Shown piece by piece: positions 1 through 7,862 of a stretch of DNA of 38,942 bases. Positions within the stretch are counted from its first letter, which is position 1, and each line of letters begins with the position of its first letter. The position numbers were made by a program, and so were the translations under genes. The notes below the pieces were generated by a model. That model was not told where the DNA came from, searched no databases, and saw only the letters and a list, made by a program, of their open reading frames with translations. The stretch comes from JAVVTQ01 sp036653595 (lineage in GTDB: Bacteria; Bacillota; Clostridia; Oscillospirales; Ruminococcaceae): contig JAVVTQ010000013.1 of the NCBI GenBank assembly GCA_036653595.1, positions 1 to 38,942 of the forward strand, written 5' to 3'.

Positions 1-1100
1 TGGCGCAGCAGCTCCAAGGCTTTGCTTTTGAGCTCTCGGGGATTTCCAAAGCACCTGTGCGCGAGTTCCTCGGCAATTCTGTAAAGGCCGTGCAGCAGCC
101 CCCAGCATACAAAAAACCATGTCGCCCCGTGCCAGAACCCGCTCACAAGAAAGACAATGGCGATGTTGAGAAGCTTTCGCCAAAAGCCCTTTCTGCTGCC
201 GCCAAGCGGAAAATAGACGTAGTCCCGCAGCCATTCGGAGAGCGACATGTGCCACCTCTGCCAAAAATCCGAGGGAGAGGTTGCGAGATATGGGGCGCAG
301 AAATTCTCTCGCAGCGAGATGCCCAGAATCTTTGCAGCGCCCACAGCCATATCCGTATATCCGGCAAAGTCAAAGTAAATTTGCAGCGCGTAAACCCCGG
401 CGCCGAGTACAGCCAGCGAGATTCCGCTCACGTTTCCGGGATCGTTAAACACATATGAAGCGTATATTCCAAGGCAGTCGGCGACAACAATTTTTTTGAA
501 CAGCCCGCTCAAAAACCGTGTGGCGCCGTCAAGCGAACTCCCATATTCAAATGTGCGCCTTTTTTTGTACTGCGGCAAAAGCTCGTCCGCGCGCCCGATT
601 GGGCCGGAGAGAATTTGCGGAAAAAAGCTGGCAAAGAGCGAATAGTCAATGAAGCTGCGCTCCGGCACAAGCTTTCCTCTGTACACATCGATACAGTAGC
701 CCATCGTTTGGAAGGTGTAAAAGCTTATCCCTATTGGGAGCGCCAAATTGAGCGCGACAGGCTCTGCCAAAAGGCCAAACCAGCCCAGCACCGTCACCAA
801 GGTGCCGCTAAAGAAATTGAAATACTTAAAAACGGCAAGCGTGCTGACAAGCGCGGCAAGCGACAGCACCAGCGCTCTCTTTCTGTTTTTTGCCAAAGAC
901 TGCCTGTCTATTATAAATGCGCAAAAGTAAGACACCGCCGTCGCAAAGAGCACAAGCATACCGTATTGCGGGAGCTTCCACATGTAAAACACATAGCTGG
1001 CAATGAGAAGAACTGCGTTTTGAAGCTTGCTCGGAACCAAATAATACAAAGCGGTGCAGATGCAGAAGAAAATAAGAAAAGAATATGAGGTGAATGTCAT
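1..1100 (-). CDS. MBOAT family O-acyltransferase (AlgI/DltB-like), 3' end missing
   Basis: This is a polytopic membrane acyltransferase of the MBOAT family, which passes acyl (often acetyl) groups across the membrane to an extracellular polymer. About 366 residues are visible and the frame is open at the left edge, so the C-terminus is outside the window. The N-terminal half is a run of hydrophobic segments. Family hallmarks are RWHMSLSEWLRDYVYFPLGG (His284, about 281-300) and SGFWHGATW (His324, the conserved MBOAT histidine), with a further histidine at 337 in LLHGLY. The ATG at 1100 overlaps the TGA of the upstream SGNH-like gene in an ATGA junction, so the two are probably translationally coupled. 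The acceptor polymer cannot be told from sequence; exopolysaccharide, teichoic acid and peptidoglycan are all possible. Confidence 0.9.
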   Translation of the reverse strand, partial: MTFTSYSFLIFFCICTALYYLVPSKLQNAVLLIASYVFYMWKLPQYGMLVLFATAVSYFCAFIIDRQSLAKNRKRALVLSLAALVSTLAVFKYFNFFSGTLVTVLGWFGLLAEPVALNLALPIGISFYTFQTMGYCIDVYRGKLVPERSFIDYSLFASFFPQILSGPIGRADELLPQYKKRRTFEYGSSLDGATRFLSGLFKKIVVADCLGIYASYVFNDPGNVSGISLAVLGAGVYALQIYFDFAGYTDMAVGAAKILGISLRENFCAPYLATSPSDFWQRWHMSLSEWLRDYVYFPLGGSRKGFWRKLLNIAIVFLVSGFWHGATWFFVCWGLLHGLYRIAEELAHRCFGNPRELKSKALELLR

Positions 1101-2257
1101 TTTTCAACCTCCGCCAGCTTTGCCAGAAGCTCGTCAACACGCTCTGCGCGGTAGTGATAGCCGTCGTAGAAATCGGCAAGCTCGGCATTGAGTGCTTTTG
1201 GGTCAATAGATCCCAAAATCTTTATGTCAAGTTCATCTGCCATTTCGCGAAAATAGGACTCGGCTGCGAGATACGGCGCATATCTTTCATATTTTTGCAT
1301 GTGCTCATACAAAATCGGGTTTATCGGGATAAGCAGAGCCTCTACCTCCACCCCGTCATCGATCATGCTTTTGAGAAAATCGCGCAGTAGCGCTGCGTTT
1401 TTGCCGCGCTCCGACACAAAATTGCTCTCCCCCAGTATCGATCCCGGCAAGGAAGGCATACAGCGGTTTTTTATGCTCTGTATGTCTACTTCTCGGTAAT
1501 TTTCCGGGTAGCAGTAGCTTCCGTCTGCGCGAAGAGAGCTGTTTTTTGTCCAGTAGCTCTGCGTGACTGCAGTCAATTGATCCTGCGGCTTAAGCAAAGC
1601 TTTCACAGATGCTTGAAAATAAGGCACTGAAAAAATCTGATTTCGCACCTTTGCCTCCAGTGAAAAAAAGCTTTGCTTTGCATCTGGATCGATATATATA
1701 TCACTTACGTCTGACAGCTTTTTGTCGACTCCTTCATATCCCAGTACCTCCGTCAGATAATAGAAGTAGGCATCTCCCAGAGACGCTGCAAATCTGGCAT
1801 CCGAAAAATTGTCGTTTAAAAGCCATGGGTCGAGCGTTATAATGACTCTTGCGGGCGCTTTATATTTCATATGATAAAGTCCATATATTCCCACAACATC
1901 ATCCAGACCCGCACCGCTCAAGGACAGGTTGAACAGGTTCTCATCACAGGCTGCCTCGGCGGTTATCAGCGCGGCTCTGCTTGAGCCCAGAACTATAGTG
2001 TGTTTTTCGCCCATTTTTTCCACGCAATAGCGCTTTGCAAGGCGCTCGTTTATATCATCCACATTTTCAACCGCTTTTCCCGACGTAACCGCGTCGACAA
2101 TCAGTTCCTCGCGGCTTCCCGCAAATCGGGTATGATAAAGTGCGCCGGGGTCGACAAGATAATTTGTCAAAATCATGGCGCTGTAAATCGCCGCAAATAC
2201 AGAGAGCTTTGCGATAAATGCGACTATTCTCTTTTTTTTGCACTTGTTTTTTTGCAA
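1097..2257 (-). CDS. membrane-anchored SGNH-like protein, MBOAT partner (DltD/AlgX-type)
   Basis: This 386-residue protein has a basic N-terminus, one membrane segment (about 10-33) and an extracytoplasmic domain. Two motifs fit an SGNH/GDSL-type acyltransferase: GSSR at 91-94 (Ser nucleophile block) and DGYH at 365-368 (Asp/His of the catalytic triad). Such proteins usually accept the acyl group exported by an MBOAT protein and transfer it to the polymer; the very next gene is an MBOAT, with a 4-base overlap. The start is TTG at 2257, chosen because a full GGAGG lies 7 bases upstream and no in-frame ATG has a comparable site. It is 17 bases downstream of the yitT-like gene, suggesting one operon. 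Family membership is inferred from motifs and context, since overall similarity within this group is low. Confidence 0.75.
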   Translation of the reverse strand: MQKNKCKKKRIVAFIAKLSVFAAIYSAMILTNYLVDPGALYHTRFAGSREELIVDAVTSGKAVENVDDINERLAKRYCVEKMGEKHTIVLGSSRAALITAEAACDENLFNLSLSGAGLDDVVGIYGLYHMKYKAPARVIITLDPWLLNDNFSDARFAASLGDAYFYYLTEVLGYEGVDKKLSDVSDIYIDPDAKQSFFSLEAKVRNQIFSVPYFQASVKALLKPQDQLTAVTQSYWTKNSSLRADGSYCYPENYREVDIQSIKNRCMPSLPGSILGESNFVSERGKNAALLRDFLKSMIDDGVEVEALLIPINPILYEHMQKYERYAPYLAAESYFREMADELDIKILGSIDPKALNAELADFYDGYHYRAERVDELLAKLAEVEK

Positions 2258-2274
2258 CAGTATTCCTCCGTATA

Positions 2275-3159
2275 TTACAGCGGACTGCCAAATCCCTTTC
2301 CGATAATTTCGCCCGCCTCAATGGCGGTTATAAAGGCGTGGGGGTCGCTCTCCTCGACTATTTTTTTGACGACTGTTATTTGATTTTTGCGAATAGCGGT
2401 CAAAATCACGGTCTTGTCCGTCTTTGTATAATAGCCCTTTCCGCACAGCAGCGTCATTCCCCTTTTAAGGGCGGTGTCGATTTTTGCGGCTATCTCGTCG
2501 GACTTGTCCGTGATTATGAGCAAAAGCTTGCCGGAACCCATTCCATACAGTATTTTATCGATGACAGTCACGTTGACAAACATCGCGATTGCGCCGAACA
2601 GCGCACTGTCGATGTCCTTATACACAATCGCCGCAGCGGCGAGTATTGCCGCGTTGATCGACATGGATATTTTAGTGAAATTGAGGTGCTGATGGTTTTT
2701 ATGAAGCACGAGCGTGACAAAATCCGTTCCGCCCGTCGTCGCGTTGTGTGAGATTACAAGCGCAATCCCCGTTCCCGCCATAACTCCCTCGAAGAGAGCC
2801 GCAAGTATTCGCTCGCCCTGATAAAGCGGCACATAGGGCATTATGAAGTCCGTGAAAACCGTCACAAGCCCTATGACGACAAAGCTCTTTAGAATCAATT
2901 TCAGTCCCAGCTTTTTCGCCGCCCAAAACATGAGCGGTATGTTGATGCAAAGCGACACAATTCCTATCGGCGCCTCTGTCAAATAATTGACCATGACCGA
3001 TATTCCGGAAACACCGCCGGGGGTTATGTGATTTGGGGCGGCAAAGCAGTATAACCCCAGGGAATATATTGCGGCGCCCAGCACATAAAATATGAGATCC
3101 TTTAAAAACCCGTGCACGGAAGCTCTGTCTATTTTCATATTATTGTCCACGCAGTTCAT
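2275..3159 (-). CDS. YitT family membrane protein (DUF161 + DUF2179)
   Basis: This 294-residue protein has an N-terminal block of about five or six hydrophobic segments (residues about 20-205), with the family signatures NHITPGGVSGISVM and HNATTGGTDFVTLV, then a soluble C-terminal DUF2179 domain (about 210-290). Length and architecture match the YitT/YqfU family of Gram-positive bacteria. The transported substrate or role of this family is not established. The ATG at 3159 has an AAGG seven bases upstream; an ATG seven codons later is possible. It is the first gene of a probable three-gene unit with the SGNH-like and MBOAT genes (17-base gap), a neighbourhood that may be only positional. Confidence 0.88.
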   Translation of the reverse strand: MNCVDNNMKIDRASVHGFLKDLIFYVLGAAIYSLGLYCFAAPNHITPGGVSGISVMVNYLTEAPIGIVSLCINIPLMFWAAKKLGLKLILKSFVVIGLVTVFTDFIMPYVPLYQGERILAALFEGVMAGTGIALVISHNATTGGTDFVTLVLHKNHQHLNFTKISMSINAAILAAAAIVYKDIDSALFGAIAMFVNVTVIDKILYGMGSGKLLLIITDKSDEIAAKIDTALKRGMTLLCGKGYYTKTDKTVILTAIRKNQITVVKKIVEESDPHAFITAIEAGEIIGKGFGSPL

Positions 3160-3197
3160 CGCTGTGCCTTACTTTTTCTGTTTTTGCAGTTTAAATC

Positions 3198-3227
3198 ATT
3201 TTACACCATATCGGCGCTAAATTACAA
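3198..3227 (-). promoter_or_regulatory. probable promoter of the yitT-like operon
   Basis: On the minus strand TTGTAA (3222-3227) is followed after 18 bases by TAAAAT (3198-3203), about 40 bases before the ATG. Both hexamers deviate from consensus, so this is a moderate call. Confidence 0.4.
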
Positions 3228-3235
3228 CCGTAAAG

Positions 3236-4057
3236 CTAACCGCCAAACTCCTCGACAAGGCATTTTATAGTTCTCACACCGACAATTCCATCAACAAACA
3301 GACCGCGTGTCTCTTGAAGCCGAGACACCGCCGCTGCTGTTTCGGGCGTATATCTTCCGCTCACCTCAGTATGTGCGAGCCTCATGTCAAAAAGTGCGAG
3401 CTGCGACAGCATGAGCTGTATGAGGCGCACACCCTCCCCGCTGCTGCCTATATTGTATGGCATGAGCGCAAAATCAAGCGCGACATTTCCTCTCTCGGCT
3501 TTTTTTGACTCTATGAAGGATTTCGCCACAAAGGTAAGCGCTGCGTGTGTTCTTTTTCCGACTATGCCGTCTGCCTCCAGCCCCTTTTCGAGCTGGAAAG
3601 CGCATATGCTGCGCGCGGTGCGCCTGTCATACACCCCATCTGTCGCCCCGCCCGCAACGCGTGTGTAAATCTGAGCCGCTACATTGATGAGCTTCTGTAT
3701 GTATATCACCTGTGCGCCGAAGCTGCCTATTTTCAGCTGAATGCCCGCATATTCAAGCGGCTCAAAAAAGCCGTACCTCTTTTCCAGCCCGTCGAGTGAG
3801 CTCACTGCAAAGCACATGTTGTTCCACAGACACGCGCTCACAACTCCGTCCTCGCACAGCCCAAACTGTCTTTGTATTTTGAGCACAGCTGAACGCGTTT
3901 CATTTTCAAATGCACCTGTGGTGGCCACCCCGCATATCAATGGGTAGTGCACCGCAAGCGCGTTTATCATTGTCTGCAAAGTGCACACCGCCTGTGAGCT
4001 GCTGCCGACCTTCAGCGGAAGCAGCGATGGCGGGACAGATTTTGTATTTATCGGCAT
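3236..4057 (-). CDS. triple peptidoglycan-binding-domain protein
   Basis: This 273-residue protein consists almost wholly of three PG_binding_1-type repeats. Each starts with a GS block (KVGSSSQAV, KIGSFGAQV, NIGSSGEGV) and ends with a DG/GL block (GLCEDGVV, GLEADGIVGKRTH, GLFVDGIVGVRT), at roughly residues 13-90, 105-180 and 195-270. Such repeats bind cell-wall peptidoglycan and normally accompany a hydrolase or spore-cortex enzyme; here no catalytic domain is visible. No signal peptide is evident either, so export or a role inside the cell or spore is unresolved. The start is the ATG at 4057, eight bases after GAGGGG; an ATG at 4063 sits too close to that site. It is divergent from the CorC-like gene. 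Confidence 0.82.
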   Translation of the reverse strand: MPINTKSVPPSLLPLKVGSSSQAVCTLQTMINALAVHYPLICGVATTGAFENETRSAVLKIQRQFGLCEDGVVSACLWNNMCFAVSSLDGLEKRYGFFEPLEYAGIQLKIGSFGAQVIYIQKLINVAAQIYTRVAGGATDGVYDRRTARSICAFQLEKGLEADGIVGKRTHAALTFVAKSFIESKKAERGNVALDFALMPYNIGSSGEGVRLIQLMLSQLALFDMRLAHTEVSGRYTPETAAAVSRLQETRGLFVDGIVGVRTIKCLVEEFGG

Positions 4058-4180
4058 TTTCATCGCCCCTCGCACCATCATATGCCGCAGGGACCAAAAA
4101 GTGAGCTCACCTTATATTGTGCTTTGGCGTGTATGCGAACCGCGTCGAATAACACTTGTGCGCTTTGCGGGCTTTGGGAT

Positions 4181-4209
4181 TTGACATGCATTTTAAATAT
4201 AGATATACT
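4181..4209 (+). promoter_or_regulatory. sigma-A promoter of the CorC-like gene
   Basis: TTGACA (4181-4186), 17-base spacer, TATACT (4204-4209), 46 bases before the ATG at 4256. It lies inside an apparent upstream extension of the reading frame, which therefore cannot be coding. Confidence 0.82.
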
Positions 4210-4255
4210 ATTTAATATTAATAATAAAATCAACATTGACAAAAGGAGAATACCT

Positions 4256-5593
4256 ATGCCGGAAGGCAACCCATTGGGGTCAATTTTAATTCTGCTGCTG
4301 CTTATCGGCTGCAACGCTTTTTTCGCCATGAGCGAGATCGCGGTCATTTCTTTCAACGACGCAAAGCTCAAACACCTCGCCGACCAAGGCGACAAGCGCG
4401 CAGGTATACTGCACAAGCTGACGAGCCAGCCCTCGAAATTTCTGGCGACAATTCAAGTCGGAGTTACACTTTCCGGTTTCTTTGCCTCCGCAATCGCCGC
4501 AGACACGTTTTCAGAGTACATCGTCTATTTTTTTCAAAGCTACCTGAAGCTGCCTGTTTCGCCCGACATCATAAAAACCGTCTCCATTATCTTTATAACG
4601 CTGATGCTCTCATACCTCACTCTTGTTTTTGGGGAACTTGTCCCGAAAAGAATCGGCATGAACAATCCCGAAAAAATCTCATTTGGCATTGCGCGCATCA
4701 TACGTGTCGTCTATATCGTCACAAAGCCCTTTGTCTGGCTGCTGTCTGCATCCACAAACGGCATTCTTCGTCTGCTCAAAATAAACCCCGATCAGAGCGA
4801 GCCTGAGGTCACGGAGGAAGAAATCCGCATGATGATCGACGTCGGCGAGGAGGAGGGTGCCATTGAGCTCAGCGAAAAAGAGATGATTCACAACATCTTC
4901 GACTTTGACAATCGCGAGGCCTGCGAGGTCATGACGCACCGCACCGAAATCGAAGCGCTCGACATCTCGACCAGTCTGGGGGATACCGTGGCAAAGGCCA
5001 CACAGACGGGACACTCGCGTCTGCCCGTGTGCGACGGCGGCCTTGATAACATCATCGGTGTCATTTACATCAAGGATCTTTTGAGATTTGTGGTCGGAAA
5101 CGGCGACGACTTTAAAATCAGCGACTACAAGCGCGATGTTATGTTTGTTCCCGAAAGTGCGCGCTGCCGCGATATATTTAACGAATTTCGCCGCACACGT
5201 CTCCAGTTTGCCGTTGTTGTGGACGAATACGGCGGCACTGCCGGCATCGTCACAATGGAGGACATTCTGGAATCCATCGTCGGAAACATTCAAGATGAAT
5301 ACGACAACGAGGATGCCGATATCGTCCCCACCGTCAATGGAGAGTTTCAGCTGCTCGGCACAGCACTTCTGGACGATGTTTCCGAAGCGCTCGACACCCG
5401 CTTTTTTGATGCAGGCGATTATGACACAATCGCCGGTTACCTCGTCGACAAGCTGGGGCGACTGCCCTCTGACGACGAAAGGCCGACGCTCGAGGCGCAC
5501 GGATGGCTTTTCTCTGTTACGGAGACGGCGGAACACCGCATAGTGCGCATTTTGGCAAAAAAACTTCCATCCACTGAAATACCGCAAGCGTGA
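4256..5593 (+). CDS. hemolysin-family/CorC-like membrane protein (CNNM-CBS-CorC_HlyC)
   Basis: This 445-residue integral membrane protein has the classical three-part layout. First is a CNNM/DUF21 membrane domain with about four hydrophobic segments (residues 5-190, including FFAMSEIAVISF and VFGELVPKRIG). Next is a CBS pair (about 205-330, including MTHRTEIEALD and VVDEYGGTAGIVTMEDILE). Last is a small CorC_HlyC domain (about 350-435). Relatives act in Mg2+/Co2+ efflux or related cation handling; the name hemolysin is historical. The start is ATG 4256, placed by the AAAAGGAG at 4241-4248 and the promoter at 4181-4209. It appears monocistronic, with a terminator at 5764-5796. The ion transported is not deducible from sequence. 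Confidence 0.9.
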   Translation: MPEGNPLGSILILLLLIGCNAFFAMSEIAVISFNDAKLKHLADQGDKRAGILHKLTSQPSKFLATIQVGVTLSGFFASAIAADTFSEYIVYFFQSYLKLPVSPDIIKTVSIIFITLMLSYLTLVFGELVPKRIGMNNPEKISFGIARIIRVVYIVTKPFVWLLSASTNGILRLLKINPDQSEPEVTEEEIRMMIDVGEEEGAIELSEKEMIHNIFDFDNREACEVMTHRTEIEALDISTSLGDTVAKATQTGHSRLPVCDGGLDNIIGVIYIKDLLRFVVGNGDDFKISDYKRDVMFVPESARCRDIFNEFRRTRLQFAVVVDEYGGTAGIVTMEDILESIVGNIQDEYDNEDADIVPTVNGEFQLLGTALLDDVSEALDTRFFDAGDYDTIAGYLVDKLGRLPSDDERPTLEAHGWLFSVTETAEHRIVRILAKKLPSTEIPQA

Positions 5594-5763
5594 CGCCTCA
5601 ATATCGTCATAGCTTCTTTCGGCGGTCTTGTCGTTTAAATATTCTTTTTGCACAAATTGCACTGTGTATTTGTATTTTTATAGCGGAGACTGTGTCCGTC
5701 TTCTTTTAGTGGAAACGCGCTTGGCACTCAATATCGGTATGCCGCTTTAAAATCACTTGCGAC

Positions 5764-5796
5764 AAAAATCGCCTCCTCCGTTGGGGGCGATTTTTT
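5764..5796 (+). terminator. Rho-independent terminator of the CorC-like gene
   Basis: AAAAATCGCC pairs with GGCGATTTTT; the stem can be extended by TCC/GGG around a short loop, and the right arm runs into six T. The A-rich left arm could make it act weakly on the other strand too. Confidence 0.85.
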
Positions 5797-5925
5797 ACTG
5801 TAGAGCTTCTTGTCATCATCTTGAACCCGCATAGGCTGTCTAAAGCCTGCCGCTTTTCGGCTTATTTAAAGCAATTCGCCACAGCCGAAATAATAACAGC
5901 AAAACCGCACACAGCAAGTTTTTAC

Positions 5926-5967
5926 AAAAAAGGCAGAAACTGCACATCCATGCAGTTTCCGCCTTTT
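5926..5967 (-). terminator. Rho-independent terminator of rplJ-rplL
   Basis: A stem of about 16 base pairs with one mismatch (GGAAACTGCA pairing with TGCAGTTTC plus flanking GGC/GCC) has a six-base loop and is followed on the minus strand by a T run (the A run at 5926-5930). It lies about 55 bases after the rplL stop. Confidence 0.88.
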
Positions 5968-6019
5968 GACATATCTGTTCGATTTTTGCGGCTTTTGCCG
6001 CACGTGCGAGTATATCGTA

Positions 6020-6388
6020 TTACTTGAGTTCGACTTCGGCGCCGGCCTCTGTGAGAGTCTTGACAATTTCATCGGCGTCTGTCTTTGAAATTCCTTCTTT
6101 GACAGCCTTAGGAGCTGTGTCGACGAGCTCTTTGGACTCCTTGAGTCCGAGTCCTGTGATGTCCTTGACAGCCTTGATGACTGCCATCTTGCTGGCACCG
6201 GCAGACTTGAGGATTACGTCAAACTCTGTCTTCTCTTCTCCGGCATCGGCAGCGGCGGCAGCTGTGGGAGCTGCAACGGCGGCGGCGGCGGAAACGCCAA
6301 ACTCGACCTCGATTGCCTTTACGAGCTCTGAGAGCTCAAGAACTGTCATACCTTTGATTGATTCGATCATTGATGCTATATCAGCCAT
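6020..6388 (-). CDS. rplL: 50S ribosomal protein L7/L12
   Basis: This 122-residue protein is full length for the family. The N-terminal dimerisation domain (about 1-32, binds L10) is followed by an Ala-rich hinge (about 33-50) and the C-terminal factor-binding domain (about 55-122) with the conserved block KVAVIK-like MAVIKAVKDITGLGLKEAK-type helix, here GLKESKELVDTAP. L7/L12 forms the ribosomal stalk that recruits translation GTPases. It follows rplJ by 38 bases and starts after CGGAGGAT. The unusual point is downstream: a terminator follows instead of rpoB. Confidence 0.98.
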   Translation of the reverse strand: MADIASMIESIKGMTVLELSELVKAIEVEFGVSAAAAVAAPTAAAAADAGEEKTEFDVILKSAGASKMAVIKAVKDITGLGLKESKELVDTAPKAVKEGISKTDADEIVKTLTEAGAEVELK

Positions 6389-6426
6389 TGTAAATATCCT
6401 CCGTTAATTTAATTTGTTGCCTGTGT

Positions 6427-6921
6427 TCAGGCGGATTTTTTGGCAACTTCGCTGACGGCTCTTGCGAGCGACGCGATGATGCTGTTGAGCGTTCCCGCCA
6501 CCATGGCAACGAGGCCGTCGCGTGAGGGCAGTGATGCGATTGACTTCAACTCGTCGGCGGACACATACTTGCCGTCGATATAGCCGATTTTGAAGTTGAA
6601 CTTGTCCTTGTTCTTGTCCGAGTACTTCAGCATTACTTTGGCAGGAGCAATTTCATCGCTCGAAACTGCGAGAGCCGTTGTGCCGGCAAGCGTCGGGATA
6701 AGATTCTCAAGTCCCGCATTTTTTGCTGCAAACTCGAGCAGAGTATTCTTGTAAACCTTATAATCCACGCCCGCGTCGCGCAACTCTGCGCGCATGTTTG
6801 TGTCGTCTACAACTTTAATTCCCTTGTAGTCGACAAGCACAATTGATTTTGCTGATTTCAGCTTCTGCGTCAGGGCCTCGACGAGAACCTGCTTTTCGCT
6901 GAGTGCTTTTTGGTTTGGCAT
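6427..6921 (-). CDS. rplJ: 50S ribosomal protein L10
   Basis: This 164-residue protein anchors the L7/L12 dimers on the 23S rRNA stalk base. It shows the typical N-terminal block KSAKSIVLVDYKG, the block NTLLEFAAKNAGL and an Ala-rich C-terminal helix that carries the L12 dimers. The start is ATG 6921, with GGAGGTG nine bases upstream; ATG codons further upstream fall in the regulatory leader. L10, usually as its complex with L12, represses its own operon in other bacteria, and the attenuator-type leader upstream fits that here. Confidence 0.97.
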   Translation of the reverse strand: MPNQKALSEKQVLVEALTQKLKSAKSIVLVDYKGIKVVDDTNMRAELRDAGVDYKVYKNTLLEFAAKNAGLENLIPTLAGTTALAVSSDEIAPAKVMLKYSDKNKDKFNFKIGYIDGKYVSADELKSIASLPSRDGLVAMVAGTLNSIIASLARAVSEVAKKSA

Positions 6922-7100
6922 ATTCTTCACCTCCATCAAGATTTTCGGTGAAAACAAAAAACCTTCCTCAGGTTACCGAGGAAGGCAAAACATTCAAAGT
7001 TGCGCGCAAAATGCGCACATATGAGAAAGCTTTATCCTCGGCAGGCGAAGCATCTCTGCTCCATTATGTTTTCACACCTGCTGTCTTTGGTTAAAACAGC
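6922..7100 (-). ncRNA. ribosomal protein L10 leader (autoregulatory 5' UTR)
   Basis: The region between the rplJ promoter and rplJ is about 180 bases, non-coding, and ends in a strong terminator-type hairpin followed by T residues (6956-6985). This is the placement and layout of the L10(L12)4-sensing attenuation leader known in Bacillota. The ligand-binding upper part was recognised by position rather than by a full structural match. Confidence 0.7.
6956..6985 (-). terminator. attenuator hairpin in the rplJ leader
   Basis: Minus strand CCTTCCTCGG and CTGAGGAAGG form a perfect or near-perfect 10-pair stem with a short loop (6962-6985), followed by TTTTTTG. It sits about 35 bases before the rplJ start and is probably an intrinsic terminator that is formed or prevented depending on L10-L12 binding. 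Confidence 0.8.
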
Positions 7101-7106
7101 TTGTTA

Positions 7107-7135
7107 ATTATACAACACAATATATTGGTTGTCAA
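7107..7135 (-). promoter_or_regulatory. consensus promoter of rplJ-rplL
   Basis: TTGACA (7130-7135), 17 bases, TATAAT (7107-7112) on the minus strand: both hexamers are perfect. It starts only a few bases after the rplA stop, so rplJL can be made independently of the upstream unit. Confidence 0.93.
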
Positions 7136-7139
7136 CAAA

Positions 7140-7862
7140 TTACTGCTGATTCTGCTGTGTGAGAGCAGCCGACATATAGCGCTGTGTGGACACCTTTATT
7201 CCCGGTCCCATCGTTGTCGAAATGACGCATGAGCGGATATACTGTCCTTTTGAGGCCGCCGGCTTCGCGCGAACAACCGCATCCACAAGTGTGTCCAGGT
7301 TGTCGCTGAGCTTTTCCGTGCCAAAAGAAGCTTTGCCGATGGGGCAGTGGATGATGTTGCTCTTGTCGAGACGGTACTCTATCTTGCCTGCTTTTGCCTC
7401 TGTGATTGCTTTGGCAACATCGGGTGTAACAGTGCCCGCCTTGGGGTTAGGCATGAGTCCGCGGGGTCCCAATATTTTACCGAGACGTCCGACAACACCC
7501 ATCATATCGGGCGAGGCGATGACGACGTCGAAATCCATAAAGTTTTCCTTTTGGATTCTCTCTGCCAAGTCCTCTGCGCCGACGAATTCAGCTCCCGCTG
7601 CCTCTGCAGCTTTGGCGCTGTCGCCCTTTGCAAATACGCATACGCGCACCTTTTTGCCTGTTCCGTTCGGAAGCACGACAGCGCCGCGAACCTGTTGGTC
7701 GGCATGACGGCTGTCTACTCCGAGACGTATATGGATTTCGACAGTTTCGTCGAATTTGGCTTTTGCTGTTTTGCAGCAGATATCGAGCGCTTCCGCAGAC
7801 TCGTAAACTTTTGTGCGATCGATGAGCTTTGCGCTCTCGACATATTTTTTACCATGCTTCAT
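7140..7862 (-). CDS. rplA: 50S ribosomal protein L1
   Basis: This 240-residue protein binds 23S rRNA and forms the mobile L1 stalk that moves deacylated tRNA out of the E site. It is full length and shows the signature block GPRGLMPNPKAGTVT and the conserved RLGVDSRHADQQVRG. The start codon overlaps the rplK stop by one base (TAATG), so L11 and L1 are probably translationally coupled, matching the L11 operon of many bacteria in which L1 represses translation of both. The start is fixed by that overlap and by the usual N-terminus. Confidence 0.98.
   Translation of the reverse strand: MKHGKKYVESAKLIDRTKVYESAEALDICCKTAKAKFDETVEIHIRLGVDSRHADQQVRGAVVLPNGTGKKVRVCVFAKGDSAKAAEAAGAEFVGAEDLAERIQKENFMDFDVVIASPDMMGVVGRLGKILGPRGLMPNPKAGTVTPDVAKAITEAKAGKIEYRLDKSNIIHCPIGKASFGTEKLSDNLDTLVDAVVRAKPAASKGQYIRSCVISTTMGPGIKVSTQRYMSAALTQQNQQ

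Larger units (their letters stand above)
5594..6019. other. 426-base convergent intergenic region
   Basis: No convincing gene is present. The region holds the terminator of the CorC-like gene (5764-5796) and that of rplJL (5926-5967). The rpoB gene that usually follows rplL is absent and no remnant of it was recognised. Confidence 0.7.

Noticed and set aside
4082..4255. 58-codon upstream extension of the CorC-like gene
   Set aside because: A consensus promoter (4181-4209) lies inside it and AAAAGGAG marks ATG 4256 as the start.
4679..5662. Long minus-strand open frame across the CorC-like gene
   Set aside because: It is antisense to a clear CNNM/CBS gene; its translation shows no family resemblance and it has no ribosome binding site.
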